Shown one piece after another: positions 42,794 through 52,025 of a DNA stretch of 64,000 bases. How positions within the stretch are numbered: position 1 is the first letter of the stretch; each line of letters opens with the position of its first letter. Origin of the DNA: Celeribacter sp. PS-C1 (GTDB lineage: Bacteria > Pseudomonadota > Alphaproteobacteria > Rhodobacterales > Rhodobacteraceae); NCBI RefSeq assembly GCF_019429625.1, contig NZ_JAHXRW010000010.1, positions 1 to 64,000 of the forward strand. The letters are read 5' to 3'. The translations under genes were made by a program, and so were the position numbers. The notes beneath the pieces were generated by a model that was not told where the DNA came from, ran no database searches, and saw only the letters and a program-made list of their open reading frames with translations.

Positions 42794-45195
42794 TGTCTGT
42801 TGGCTCCCCTCTTCCGCATGACGCCGCGAAACTCCATGTGACGGGTCAGGCGCGGTATATCGACGACATCCCCTTGCCCGCCGGTGCACTGCATCTGGCC
42901 TTTGGTCTCTCGACTGTGGCGCATGGTGAGATCACCGCGATGGATTTGTCCGCCGTGCGCGCCGCCCCCGGCGTGGTGCGTGTCTACACCGCCGAAGATT
43001 TCGGCGATCATGTGCCGGATTGTTCGCCCTCTCTGGGGGATGAGCCGCTTTTGACCTCCGGTGAGGTGCAATTCATCGGCCAGCCAATTTTCCTCGTCGT
43101 CGCCACCTCGCATCAGGCCGCACGCAAGGCCGCCAAACTGGGCCAGATCGAGTATAAGGAACTCCCCGCGCTCTTGGATTACGACAGCGCGATGGAGGCC
43201 GACAGCCGCTTCGAAGACGGCCCGCGCATCTATGGCTGCGGTGACGCTGCGACAGCCATCGCCGAAGCGCCGCATAGAATCGAAGGCACCATCGAGATCG
43301 GTGGGCAGGAGCATTTCTACCTCGAAGGCCAAGCCGCCGCCGCCGTGCCGCAAGAGGGCGGCGATATGCTGGTGCATTCCTCGACTCAGCACCCCTCTGA
43401 AATTCAGCACAAAGTTGCGCATGCGCTACATGTGCCGATGCATGCCGTGCGAGTCGAAACCCGGCGCATGGGCGGCGGCTTTGGCGGCAAGGAGAGCCAG
43501 GGCAACTGGCTCGCCATTGCCTGTGCCATCGCGGCGCGTGACACCGGCAAGCCGTGTAAAATGCGTTACGACCGCGACGACGATATGGTGATCACCGGCA
43601 AGCGCCACGATTTCCGCATCTCCTATACCTGCGGCTTTGACGACGAGGGCCGCATCCTCGGCATTGATTTCCTGCAAATCACTCGTGGCGGCTGGTCGAT
43701 GGACCTGACGCTGCCGGTCGCCGACCGGGCGATGTTGCACGCCGACAATGCCTATTTCCTACCGAACGCGCGGATCGAGAGTCATCGCCTTAAGATGAAC
43801 ACGCAGTCCAACACTGCCTATCGCGGCTTTGGCGGGCCGCAGGGTGTTTTGGGCATCGAACGCGTGGTCGATCACATCGCGCATGAGCTTGGCAAAGACC
43901 CCATTGAGGTGCGCAAGCTCAACTATTACGACGAGATGGTCACGCCCACGGCGGGCGATGGTGTACCGGAGGATCATGTGCTGTCGCTTGAGGGCGAACC
44001 GACCTCCGAGGGCAGCGTCGAACATCTGGACGCCCATCCGCAACACGCAGGCGGGCAAGTCACGCCGCGCGGCAAGCTGACGCCCTATGGTCAAGAGGTC
44101 GAGGACTTTATCCTGCACGGCATGACCGAGGAACTCTTGAAGACCTCCGACTATGCCGCACGCAAAAAGGCCGTCGAAAAATGGAACGCTGAGAGCCCGA
44201 TCATCAAAAAAGGATTGGGTGTTTCGCCTGTTAAATTCGGCATCTCCTTCACGCTCACCCACCTCAATCAGGCAGGCGCGCTGGTTCATATCTACAACGA
44301 CGGCTCGATCCACCTGAACCACGGCGGCACGGAAATGGGGCAAGGCCTGTTCCAGAAGGTCGCGCAAGTCGCCGCCACGGAATTCGGCGTCTCTTTGGAC
44401 AAGGTCAAGATCACCGCGACGGACACCGCCAAAGTGCCCAACACATCGGCCACCGCCGCCTCTTCGGGCACCGACCTCAATGGCATGGCCGTCAAGAACG
44501 CCTGCGACCGCATCCGCACCCGGCTTGAAGTCTTTATCCTCGACCGATTTGGGGAAAGCGATGTGACTTGGGCCAAGGGCAAGGTTCATTTCGGCGTCCA
44601 TGAGATGGATTTCGACGAGCTGCTCAGCCTCGCCTATATGAACCGCGTCTCGCTCTCCGCGACCGGGTTCTACAAGACGCCGAAGATCGAATGGGACCGG
44701 ATTGCGGGCAAGGGTCGCCCGTTCTTCTACTTCGCACACGGCATCGCGATCACTGAAGTCGCGCTCGACACGCTGACAGGCGAAAACCGTATCCTGCGGG
44801 CGGATATTTTGCATGATGCTGGCGCCTCGCTGAACCCGGCGATTGATAAGGGCCAGATCGAAGGCGGCTATGTTCAGGGCGCGGGCTGGCTCACCACCGA
44901 GGAGCTTGTGTGGGACGACAAAGGCGTGCTCAAAACCCACGCCCCCTCGACCTATAAAATCCCCGCCTGTTCCGACGCTCCAGATGTGCTCAACGTCGAT
45001 CTGTGGGACGGTCGCAACCGCGAAGAGACGATCTATCGCTCCAAAGCGGTGGGCGAGCCGCCGTTTATGTTGGGGATTTCCGCCTTCTTGGCACTCTCCG
45101 ACGCCTGCGCGGCTTGCGGCCCGAACTACCCGGCGCTCAATGCCCCCGCGACGCCCGAGGAATGCCTCGCCGCGATTGAAAGGGCAAAAGCGTGA
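42793..45195 (+). CDS. xdhB: Xanthine dehydrogenase molybdenum-binding subunit
   Basis: An 800-residue Mo-cofactor subunit that oxidises hypoxanthine to xanthine to urate. Marks are GGQEHFYLEGQAAAAVPQEG, RRMGGGFGGKESQGNWLAIA, NTAYRGFGGPQGVLGIERVV (substrate Arg), HLNHGGTEMGQGLFQKVAQV, and the catalytic Glu755 in VGEPPFML. It is slightly longer than the Rhodobacter capsulatus enzyme because of an extra acidic/His-rich stretch at about residues 380-428, just before LTPYGQEVEDF. It needs XdhC for cofactor insertion. Confidence 0.97.
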   Translation: MSVGSPLPHDAAKLHVTGQARYIDDIPLPAGALHLAFGLSTVAHGEITAMDLSAVRAAPGVVRVYTAEDFGDHVPDCSPSLGDEPLLTSGEVQFIGQPIFLVVATSHQAARKAAKLGQIEYKELPALLDYDSAMEADSRFEDGPRIYGCGDAATAIAEAPHRIEGTIEIGGQEHFYLEGQAAAAVPQEGGDMLVHSSTQHPSEIQHKVAHALHVPMHAVRVETRRMGGGFGGKESQGNWLAIACAIAARDTGKPCKMRYDRDDDMVITGKRHDFRISYTCGFDDEGRILGIDFLQITRGGWSMDLTLPVADRAMLHADNAYFLPNARIESHRLKMNTQSNTAYRGFGGPQGVLGIERVVDHIAHELGKDPIEVRKLNYYDEMVTPTAGDGVPEDHVLSLEGEPTSEGSVEHLDAHPQHAGGQVTPRGKLTPYGQEVEDFILHGMTEELLKTSDYAARKKAVEKWNAESPIIKKGLGVSPVKFGISFTLTHLNQAGALVHIYNDGSIHLNHGGTEMGQGLFQKVAQVAATEFGVSLDKVKITATDTAKVPNTSATAASSGTDLNGMAVKNACDRIRTRLEVFILDRFGESDVTWAKGKVHFGVHEMDFDELLSLAYMNRVSLSATGFYKTPKIEWDRIAGKGRPFFYFAHGIAITEVALDTLTGENRILRADILHDAGASLNPAIDKGQIEGGYVQGAGWLTTEELVWDDKGVLKTHAPSTYKIPACSDAPDVLNVDLWDGRNREETIYRSKAVGEPPFMLGISAFLALSDACAACGPNYPALNAPATPEECLAAIERAKA

Positions 45196-46115
45196 GCTTT
45201 GATCGCGATGCCCTGAGCGCAGCACTCGCCAAACACAACCGCGTCGCCCGCGTGGTTGTGGCCGAGGTGCAGGGATCTGCACCGCGCGAAGTCGGCGCCT
45301 CCATGTTGGTGTGGCAAGCGCGGCAGGGATTTGGCCAGTCCGGCACCATTGGCGGCGGCACCTTGGAATATGAGGCGGCGAAACACGCGTTTTCCGCGCC
45401 GCGTCTGCAACGCCTGCCACTTGGCCCCGCGATGGGGCAATGCTGCGGCGGGGCGGTGACGCTTTTGACAGAGGTGTTCGAAAATCTGGCCGCCGTCCCG
45501 GAGGATGTTTTCGCGCGCGGCCCCGGCACCATGCCTTTCGCGGTCAAGAAAGCCCTCGCCGAGGCCCGCGCGCAGGGTCATGTGACGCCGAAGCTTCACG
45601 GCGACTGGATGGTCGAGCCGATCACCCGCGCCACGCGGCCCCTTTGGGTCTGGGGCGCGGGACATGTCGGGCGGGCCATCGTCGCAACACTCGCGCCCCT
45701 GCCCGATCTGGCGATCACTTGGATCGACACCGCCGCCAATCGCTTCCCCGACGTGATCCCTGAAGGCGTGACGCAACTAGTGTCCGAGCACCCGGAAGCG
45801 CTCATGACCTATGCGCCGCCAGAGGCCGAACACCTGATCCTAACCTATTCCCATGCGCTCGATCTGGAGCTGTGCCACCGAGCGCTGACACATGGCTTTG
45901 CCTTCGCCGGGCTAATCGGGTCGCACACAAAATGGGCGCGCTTTCGCAACCGCCTGCGCGATCTTGGCCATGCGGACGCCCAAATCGCACGCATTTGCTG
46001 TCCGATTGGGCAACCTGACCTTGGGAAACATCCCCAAGCCATTGCGGTTGGGGTCGCGGCCCAAGTAATCTCGGGGCGAGAGATCACAGAATCTTACGGG
46101 GAACGGACAGGGTGA
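45192..46115 (+). CDS. xdhC: Xanthine dehydrogenase accessory protein
   Basis: A 307-residue XdhC chaperone that binds molybdopterin cofactor, helps its sulfuration and inserts it into XdhB. The start is GTG overlapping the xdhB stop. Features are VQGSAPREVGASMLV, GTIGGGTLEYEAAK and GQCCGGAVTLL in the N-terminal domain, and a Rossmann domain with WGAGHVGRAIVATLAPLP and FAGLIGSHTKWARFRNRL. The stop overlaps the GTG start of the ABC ATPase gene. Confidence 0.95.
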   Translation: MSFDRDALSAALAKHNRVARVVVAEVQGSAPREVGASMLVWQARQGFGQSGTIGGGTLEYEAAKHAFSAPRLQRLPLGPAMGQCCGGAVTLLTEVFENLAAVPEDVFARGPGTMPFAVKKALAEARAQGHVTPKLHGDWMVEPITRATRPLWVWGAGHVGRAIVATLAPLPDLAITWIDTAANRFPDVIPEGVTQLVSEHPEALMTYAPPEAEHLILTYSHALDLELCHRALTHGFAFAGLIGSHTKWARFRNRLRDLGHADAQIARICCPIGQPDLGKHPQAIAVGVAAQVISGREITESYGERTG

Positions 46116-47626
46116 CGGAGCTTTTGAAAGTCGTGGGTTTGACCCGCGAATATCCCGGCGTGCGCGCCAATGACGATGTCAGTTTTTCCATCGGCACCGG
46201 CGAAGTCCATGCCCTTTTGGGCGAGAACGGCGCGGGAAAATCGACGCTTGTGAAAATGATTTACGGGCTGGAAAAGCCGGACGCAGGCACGATGCAACTG
46301 CACGGCAGCTCCTATGCGCCGCAGAACCCGCAGGCCGCCCGCGCCGCAGGCGTTGCCATGGTGTTTCAGCATTTCTCGCTGTTCGAGGCGCTGAACGTGG
46401 CCGAAAACGTCGCGCTTGGCATGGAAAATCCGCCGAAAATGCGCGAGTTGGCCGCCTCCATTCGCGAGGTTTCGGAAAACTACGGCTTGCCTTTGGACCC
46501 CGATCGGATTGTTGGCGACCTGTCGGCGGGCGAGCGGCAACGGGTCGAGATCATCCGCTGTTTGCTGCAGGACCCGAAGCTTTTGATCATGGACGAACCA
46601 ACCTCGGTGCTCACTCCGCAAGAGGTCGAGATTCTGTTCAAGACCCTGCGCAAACTGCAATCCGAGGGCACTTCGATCCTCTATATCTCGCACAAGCTCG
46701 AAGAAATCCGCGCGCTTTGCGATGGGGCTACGATCCTGCGCCTCGGCAAAGTGGTTGGCGAATGCGATCCAAAGGTCACCACAGCGCGCAGCATGGCGGA
46801 GATGATGGTGGGACAGACGCTGCATGTGCCGTCGCGCGAAGGCGGCGAGACGGGCAATGTGTTGTTGGAGGTCAAGGGCCTCGACTTCGCGCCCGCGAAC
46901 CCCTTTGGCACAAAGCTCAAGAACGTCTCTCTGACGCTGCGGGCCGGCGAGGTTCTGGGCATCGGCGGTGTGGCAGGCAACGGTCAGGACGAATTGCTGT
47001 CGGTGCTGTCGGGCGAGGCCCGCACTGGCAAGGGTGCCGTCATGTTTGAAGGTCAGGATGTGAGCCATCTGGGCCCGAATGCGCGGCGCAAGATCGGCAT
47101 TTTGGCCGCCCCCGAAGAACGCCTTGGCCATGCCGCGGCCCCCAACATGAGCCTGACGGAAAACGCGGCACTGACCGCTACGATCCGCAAAAAGCTCAGC
47201 AAAAACAATTTCCTGAACTGGAAAAAGACCGAAGACTTTGCCCGAGAAATTATCAAAGCCTTTGACGTGCGCACCCCCGGCCCAGGCTCGGCAGCGCGGT
47301 CTTTGTCCGGCGGCAATTTGCAGAAGTTCGTCATCGGACGCGAAGTGCTTCAGGAACCGAAAATTTTGGTGGTGAACCAGCCGACCTGGGGCGTCGATGC
47401 CTCCGCGGCGGCGGACATCCGGCAGGCGCTCCTTGATCTGGCAGCACGCGGCGCGGGCCTCGTGGTGATCTCGCAGGACTTGGATGAGTTGATGGAAATC
47501 TCCGACCATTTCGCAGCCCTGAACGAGGGCACATTGACCGCCCCGCGCCCCGCCAAAGGCCTCACCGTCGATGAAATCGGCCTGATGATGGGCGGCGCGC
47601 ATGATATGGAGGTGGCGGAGCTATGA
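46112..47626 (+). CDS. BMP-type (nucleoside/purine) ABC transporter ATP-binding protein
   Basis: A 504-residue double ATPase of the YufO/RbsA-like group. Domain 1 has Walker A GENGAGKST, MVFQHFSLFEALNVAENVAL, signature LSAGERQRVEIIRCLLQDPK and Walker B LLIMDEPTSVLTP. Domain 2 has GVAGNGQDELLSVLSGE, AAPEERLGHAAAPNMSLTEN and SLSGGNLQKFVIGREVLQEP. GTG start overlapping xdhC. With the next three genes it encodes an importer whose binding protein is of the BMP/purine nucleoside type. Linkage to xdhABC points to purine bases or nucleosides as cargo. Confidence 0.95.
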   Translation: MTELLKVVGLTREYPGVRANDDVSFSIGTGEVHALLGENGAGKSTLVKMIYGLEKPDAGTMQLHGSSYAPQNPQAARAAGVAMVFQHFSLFEALNVAENVALGMENPPKMRELAASIREVSENYGLPLDPDRIVGDLSAGERQRVEIIRCLLQDPKLLIMDEPTSVLTPQEVEILFKTLRKLQSEGTSILYISHKLEEIRALCDGATILRLGKVVGECDPKVTTARSMAEMMVGQTLHVPSREGGETGNVLLEVKGLDFAPANPFGTKLKNVSLTLRAGEVLGIGGVAGNGQDELLSVLSGEARTGKGAVMFEGQDVSHLGPNARRKIGILAAPEERLGHAAAPNMSLTENAALTATIRKKLSKNNFLNWKKTEDFAREIIKAFDVRTPGPGSAARSLSGGNLQKFVIGREVLQEPKILVVNQPTWGVDASAAADIRQALLDLAARGAGLVVISQDLDELMEISDHFAALNEGTLTAPRPAKGLTVDEIGLMMGGAHDMEVAEL

Positions 47627-48708
47627 TTACATTCGTCAAACGTCCCGAACCCTCTAAAATCTGGACCATCGCCACCCCGATCTTGGCGGTCGTTTTGACG
47701 ATGATCCTTGGCGGATTGCTGTTTGCCGCCATGGGCAAGGACCCGGTCGCGGCCATTCGCACGATCTTTTGGGATCCGCTCTTCAATGAGCAATTCGCCG
47801 GATATTCACGCCCGCAATTGCTGGTCAAAGCCGGACCGCTGATCCTGATCGCCATCGGCCTGTCTCTGGGCTTCAAGGCTGGCATTTGGAACATCGGCGC
47901 TGAGGGGCAGTATATCATGGGCGCGCTCACCGGTGCTGCCGTGGGCTTAGCGCTTTATCCGCTCGACGCGTGGTGGATTTTCCCGCTGATGGTGATCGCG
48001 GGCGCCTTCGGCGGGTTTCTCTGGGCGATGATCCCGGCGCTGTTGAAGACAAAATTCAACACCAATGAAATCCTCGTCTCCCTGATGCTGGTCTATGTGG
48101 CGGAACAGATTTTGGCCTCCGCCGCGCTCGGGTTCCTGCGCAACCCGGAGGGCAACGGCTTTCCCGGTTCGCGCAACCTGAGCCAGATCCCCGCAATGTC
48201 GAACCCGGAGCTGATCACAGGCACAGGCGCGCATTGGGGGGTGGTCGCGGCCTTTGCCTCCGTTGTGGCGGCCTATGTGTTGATCAACAAACATATGCTC
48301 GGCTTCCAAATCCGCCTGACCGGCGAAAGCCCCCGCGCGGCGCGGTTTGCAGGCGTCAAAGACAAGCTGTTGGTCGTCTTTTGCCTCGGCACGGCGGGCG
48401 CGCTGGCCGGTCTGGCCGGCCTGTTCGAAGTGACGGGTCCCGCAGGTCAAATCTCCATCGACTTTGGCGCAGGCTACGGCTTTACCGCCATCATCGTTGC
48501 ATTCCTCGGCCGACTAAACCCGATCGGCATCCTGCTGGCCGGCTTGCTCCTCGCACTCACCTTTATTGGCGGCGAATTGGCACAGTTCATGCTGGGTCTG
48601 CCCTCGGCGGCAATCCAGGTGTTCCAGGGCATGTTGTTGATGATCCTTCTCGCCATGGACATCCTAGTGAACTACCGCGTGATGATCGTCAAAAAGGAGA
48701 GCGCGTAA
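47623..48708 (+). CDS. BMP-type ABC transporter permease 1 (YufP-like)
   Basis: A 361-residue inner-membrane permease. Its ATG overlaps the ATPase stop (ATGA). About nine membrane segments; ALSLGFKAGIWNIGAEGQY-type motif seen as LSLGFKAGIWNIGAEGQYIM, plus FNTNEILVSLMLVYVAEQIL, GESPRAARFAGVKDKLLVV and GYGFTAIIVAFLGRLNPIGI. These are characteristic of nucleoside-type permeases of the BMP family. Its partner is the next gene. Confidence 0.94.
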   Translation: MITFVKRPEPSKIWTIATPILAVVLTMILGGLLFAAMGKDPVAAIRTIFWDPLFNEQFAGYSRPQLLVKAGPLILIAIGLSLGFKAGIWNIGAEGQYIMGALTGAAVGLALYPLDAWWIFPLMVIAGAFGGFLWAMIPALLKTKFNTNEILVSLMLVYVAEQILASAALGFLRNPEGNGFPGSRNLSQIPAMSNPELITGTGAHWGVVAAFASVVAAYVLINKHMLGFQIRLTGESPRAARFAGVKDKLLVVFCLGTAGALAGLAGLFEVTGPAGQISIDFGAGYGFTAIIVAFLGRLNPIGILLAGLLLALTFIGGELAQFMLGLPSAAIQVFQGMLLMILLAMDILVNYRVMIVKKESA

Positions 48709-49634
48709 TGGACTTTGGTGGCATCAATCCCGTCATCCTTCTGGCCTCTCTCATGGTCGCCTCGACCCCGATCCTTTTGGCCGCTCTGGGTGAAATGGTG
48801 ACGGAAAAATCCGGCGTGCTGAACCTCGGCGTCGAGGGCATGATGATCACCGGCGCAGTCTGCGGCTTTATCGCGGCGGTCGAAACCGGGTCTCCGACGT
48901 TGGGCTTTGTCGCGGCAGCTTTGGGCGGCATGGCTTTGTCGATGCTCTTCGCGATCCTGACCCAGATTTTCCTCACCACACAGGTGCCTGCGGGTCTGGC
49001 GTTGACACTCATGGGGCTCGGGCTCGCTTCACTCTTGGGCCAGAATTATGTGGGCATCAAACCGCCCTCGTTGCCGGATTTGCATGTGCCTTTGTTGCAG
49101 GACATTCCTTTCCTTGGGCCGATCCTGTTCCAGCATGACGCCGTGGTGTACCTGAGCCTTCTCTCAGTGGTGGCAATCTGGGCCTTTCTCAAATTCACCC
49201 GCGCGGGGCTTGTCCTGCGGGCCGTCGGTGAAAACCACGCTGCCGCGCACGCGTTGGGTTATAAGGTCAAGCTGGTGCGTTTTGCTGCCATCGGGTTCGG
49301 GGGCGCCATGGCGGGGCTTGGTGGCGCCTACATCAGCCTCGTGCGCGTGCCGCAGTGGACAGATGGGATCACCGCCGGCATCGGCTGGATCGCGCTGGCC
49401 ATCGTGGTCTTTGCAAGCTGGCGCGCAGGGCGCGTGCTGATCGGCGCATACCTCTTTGGCGGCATCACCGTGTTGCAGCTCAACCTTCAGGCGGCGGGCG
49501 CAAAAGTCCCCGTCGAGCTTTTGTCGATGTCGCCATTCCTTGCGACAATTCTGGTGCTTGTCGTCATTTCCGCGCGACGCCATGGTGCCTCCAACGCGCC
49601 GGCGATGCTCGGGCGCATTTTTCACAGCTCGTAA
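48708..49634 (+). CDS. BMP-type ABC transporter permease 2 (YufQ-like)
   Basis: A 308-residue permease. The start MDFGGINPVILLASLM overlaps the previous stop (TAATG); a longer frame upstream is a shadow inside permease 1. It has TPILLAALGEMVTEKSGVLN followed by LGVEGMMITGAVCGFI, and RAVGENHAAAHALGYKVKLV as the ATPase-contact loop, with FGGAMAGLGGAYISLVRVP. It forms the heterodimeric channel with permease 1. Confidence 0.94.
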   Translation: MDFGGINPVILLASLMVASTPILLAALGEMVTEKSGVLNLGVEGMMITGAVCGFIAAVETGSPTLGFVAAALGGMALSMLFAILTQIFLTTQVPAGLALTLMGLGLASLLGQNYVGIKPPSLPDLHVPLLQDIPFLGPILFQHDAVVYLSLLSVVAIWAFLKFTRAGLVLRAVGENHAAAHALGYKVKLVRFAAIGFGGAMAGLGGAYISLVRVPQWTDGITAGIGWIALAIVVFASWRAGRVLIGAYLFGGITVLQLNLQAAGAKVPVELLSMSPFLATILVLVVISARRHGASNAPAMLGRIFHSS

Positions 49635-49677
49635 TTTCGCGAGCCTTATTCATCACACAACAGGGGAGATGATTTCC

Positions 49678-50763
49678 ATGAAACGTAGAACGTTGCTGAC
49701 CGCTGCCGCCGCAGCTTCCGCCCTTACGCTGGGCTTGGCTGCGCCGAGCTTCGCGCAGGACAAGACCAAGGTCGGCTTTATCTATGTCGGTCCCGTCGGC
49801 GACGGTGGTTGGACCTATGAGCACAACCAGGGCCGTCTGGCCGTCGAAGAGCATTTCGGCGATGCGGTCGAGACCATCTACCAGGAAAACGTGCCCGAAG
49901 GCGCCGATGCCGAACGTGCGATCACCCAGATGGCGCTGTCCGGCGCGGACCTGATTTTCACCACCTCCTTCGGCTACATGGACCCGACTATCAATGTCGC
50001 CTCCAAATTTCCGGACGTGAAATTCGAGCATGCCACTGGCTATAAAACCGCCGACAACGTGGGCGTCTATTCTGCGCGCTTCTACGAAGGCCGCGCCGTT
50101 CAAGGCACCATCGCAGGCATGATGACCAAGTCGAACAAAATCGGCTACATCGGCTCCTTCCCGATCCCCGAAGTGATCCGCGGCATCAACTCCGCTTACC
50201 TGCACGCCAAAAAAGTGAACCCGGACGTCGAATTCTCCGTGGTCTGGGCCTACACATGGTTTGATCCGGCGAAAGAAGCGGACGCTGCACAGGCCCTGAT
50301 CGACCAAGGCGCCGATGTGATCCTTCAGCACACCGATTCCACCGCACCGCAGGCCGCAGCCCAGAAGGCTGGCAATGTGATCACCTTTGGTCAGGCCTCC
50401 GACATGGGTGAATACGCCCCGCTGCCGCGCGTCTCCTCGATCATCGACAACTGGGCCCCCTATTACATCGCACGCACTCAGGCCGTCATCGACGGCACCT
50501 GGGAAAGCGACAACACCTGGGACGGCATCGGCGCGGGCATGGTCGGCATCGGTGAGATTTCCGACGCAGTTCCGGAAGACGTGAAAGCCGCCGCACTTGA
50601 AGTCATGAACTCGATCGCCGACGGCTCCTATCAGCCGTTCACCGGCCCGATCAACAAGCAGGACGGCTCTGTCTGGCTGGCCGAGGGCGAGACCGCAGAT
50701 GACGGCACGCTGGCTGGCATGAACTTCTACGTCGAAGGTCTGACCGGCGAGATCCCGCAATAA
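49678..50763 (+). CDS. BMP family ABC transporter substrate-binding protein
   Basis: A 361-residue BMP/PnrA-type binding protein. The start MKRRTLLTAAAAAS is set by GGGGAG at suitable spacing, and the signal peptide ends near SFA/QD. It contains GFIYVGPVGDGGWTYEHNQG, ALSGADLIFTTSFGYMDPTI and HATGYKTADNVGVYSARFYE. No lipobox Cys is visible, so it is likely free in the periplasm. PnrA-like proteins bind purine nucleosides; together with xdhABC this suggests purine salvage as a nitrogen or carbon source. A terminator follows. Confidence 0.94.
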   Translation: MKRRTLLTAAAAASALTLGLAAPSFAQDKTKVGFIYVGPVGDGGWTYEHNQGRLAVEEHFGDAVETIYQENVPEGADAERAITQMALSGADLIFTTSFGYMDPTINVASKFPDVKFEHATGYKTADNVGVYSARFYEGRAVQGTIAGMMTKSNKIGYIGSFPIPEVIRGINSAYLHAKKVNPDVEFSVVWAYTWFDPAKEADAAQALIDQGADVILQHTDSTAPQAAAQKAGNVITFGQASDMGEYAPLPRVSSIIDNWAPYYIARTQAVIDGTWESDNTWDGIGAGMVGIGEISDAVPEDVKAAALEVMNSIADGSYQPFTGPINKQDGSVWLAEGETADDGTLAGMNFYVEGLTGEIPQ

Positions 50764-50787
50764 GCGCGGCCAAATATCGCAATCCTG

Positions 50788-50815
50788 AAAGGCCCGCCAA
50801 CTGTGCGGGCCTTTT
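50788..50815 (+). terminator. Terminator of the xdh-BMP operon
   Basis: AAAGGCCCGC / GCGGGCCTTT stem (10 bp) with a 7-base loop and TTTTT, 24 bp after the binding-protein stop. Confidence 0.92.
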
Positions 50816-50938
50816 TCATATGCATTTGGCTCCTAAAGATATTTTTACATCGGAATATGTTTTGACCCGGATCAAAGCCGCGCCATGCTGCATATGCGAA
50901 GCACGGCCTGATGAAGAACAGCGAACAAGGAGAACCCC

Positions 50939-51289
50939 ATGTCTTGGGTCGAAAAGAACGAAAGCATGCGCACAGCCTTGCGCGCCCTGAACAAAGCCAA
51001 CCCGAACATTCCGGAGGGCTTCGGAGCCATGTCAAAGGCTGCACTTGCGGGCGATGTGCTGGATCATAAAACCAAGGAATTGCTGGCGCTGGCCATGGCC
51101 ATTTCCGTGCGCTGCGACCCCTGCGTGGGCTTTCACGTCGAAGCCCTGATGAAACACGGCGGCACGCGGGAGGAATTGCTCGAGATGCTGGCCATGAACA
51201 TCCAGATGGGCGGCGGACCGGTGTTGATGTATGCGGCCAAAGCGTTGGAATGCTGGGACGAGATGGCCGCTTTGAAAGAGGGCGCCTAA
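50939..51289 (+). CDS. Carboxymuconolactone decarboxylase family (AhpD-like) protein
   Basis: A 116-residue protein of the CMD/AhpD fold. It contains LAMAISVRCDPCVGFHVEAL, with the CxxC pair and following His of AhpD-type peroxidase or disulfide reductases. An antioxidant role is more likely than true carboxymuconolactone decarboxylation, because the redox CxxC is present. Monocistronic, with AAGGAGAACCCC before the start and a terminator after it. Confidence 0.9.
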   Translation: MSWVEKNESMRTALRALNKANPNIPEGFGAMSKAALAGDVLDHKTKELLALAMAISVRCDPCVGFHVEALMKHGGTREELLEMLAMNIQMGGGPVLMYAAKALECWDEMAALKEGA

Positions 51290-51297
51290 GGCAAAAG

Positions 51298-51328
51298 AAA
51301 AAGGCAGCCTCAAACGGGGCCGCCTTTT
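51298..51328. terminator. Bidirectional terminator
   Basis: AAAAGGC-GCC / GGC-GCCTTTT interrupted hairpin between the AhpD-like gene and the convergent small membrane-protein gene, with A/T runs on both sides. Confidence 0.8.
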
Positions 51329-51373
51329 CAATCGCATCGGGATGAGCATCCTTTTCGCAGATTGATTACGTCG

Positions 51374-51826
51374 TTATTTGCGCACGACGGAGCAGACCTT
51401 GCCCCCATCACGCTTCACTTTGCACTCCATGTGAACCTTCTCTTCGCGTTCACCAAAGAGCCATGCGCTCACACGTTCAAAATAATACATCGCCTTTTCG
51501 CTCAGTGTGGCGTCCTCGGGCAGCCCCTGAACTTCGGCGACAGCGGCCTCACCCGCGCCGTCTTCAAGATCCGCCACATCGTCGATAATTTCGATCTCGA
51601 AGCTGCGCGCTTCGGAACCGTTTTTCGGCGCTGCTACCCGTTCTGTGGTGAGCTTCGGCAGATCATCATTCGAGGAACCGTTGAAGAAAGAAGGGCCTTG
51701 AAAACTGTCCACCAAGGCGGTCTGAACCCCTTTTTGAGTTTTCGAAATTTCTGCATAGACCAGAACGGAGATCACCATCCCCACCACAGCCCCAATAATG
51801 CTGAGCGTTTTTCCAAAGGTGCCCAT
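51374..51826 (-). CDS. Small single-pass membrane protein, unknown function
   Basis: A 150-residue protein with one N-terminal membrane segment (LSIIGAVVGMVISVLVYAEI), then an acidic region and a C-terminal part with KAMYYFERVSAWLFGEREEK and two Cys (HMECKVKRDGGKVCSVVRK) that could form a disulfide. I do not recognise the family. The gene is monocistronic, divergent from panC across about 200 bp. Confidence 0.7.
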   Translation of the reverse strand: MGTFGKTLSIIGAVVGMVISVLVYAEISKTQKGVQTALVDSFQGPSFFNGSSNDDLPKLTTERVAAPKNGSEARSFEIEIIDDVADLEDGAGEAAVAEVQGLPEDATLSEKAMYYFERVSAWLFGEREEKVHMECKVKRDGGKVCSVVRK

Positions 51827-52025
51827 AGGAATTAATCCCCCGATTTAACATTTACCGTCGCCAAATTCTCAACAAATCGTGTCAAGAATGCGGAAATCAG
51901 GCGAATATTCCGTGGTAAAAGGTTAAAGCCGCAGATCTCTTGCTACGGGCCTCCGCTGATCGGCTTGCCGCCCCGTCCTGCAATTTGTAGTCTCCGCCCG
52001 AATGCAGGCTTCGGGAGGGCTGACA

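Noticed and set aside
50939-51289. Role of the CMD-family protein in the protocatechuate pathway
   Set aside because: It has the redox CxxC of AhpD-type proteins and no neighbouring pca genes, so the decarboxylase role is unlikely.
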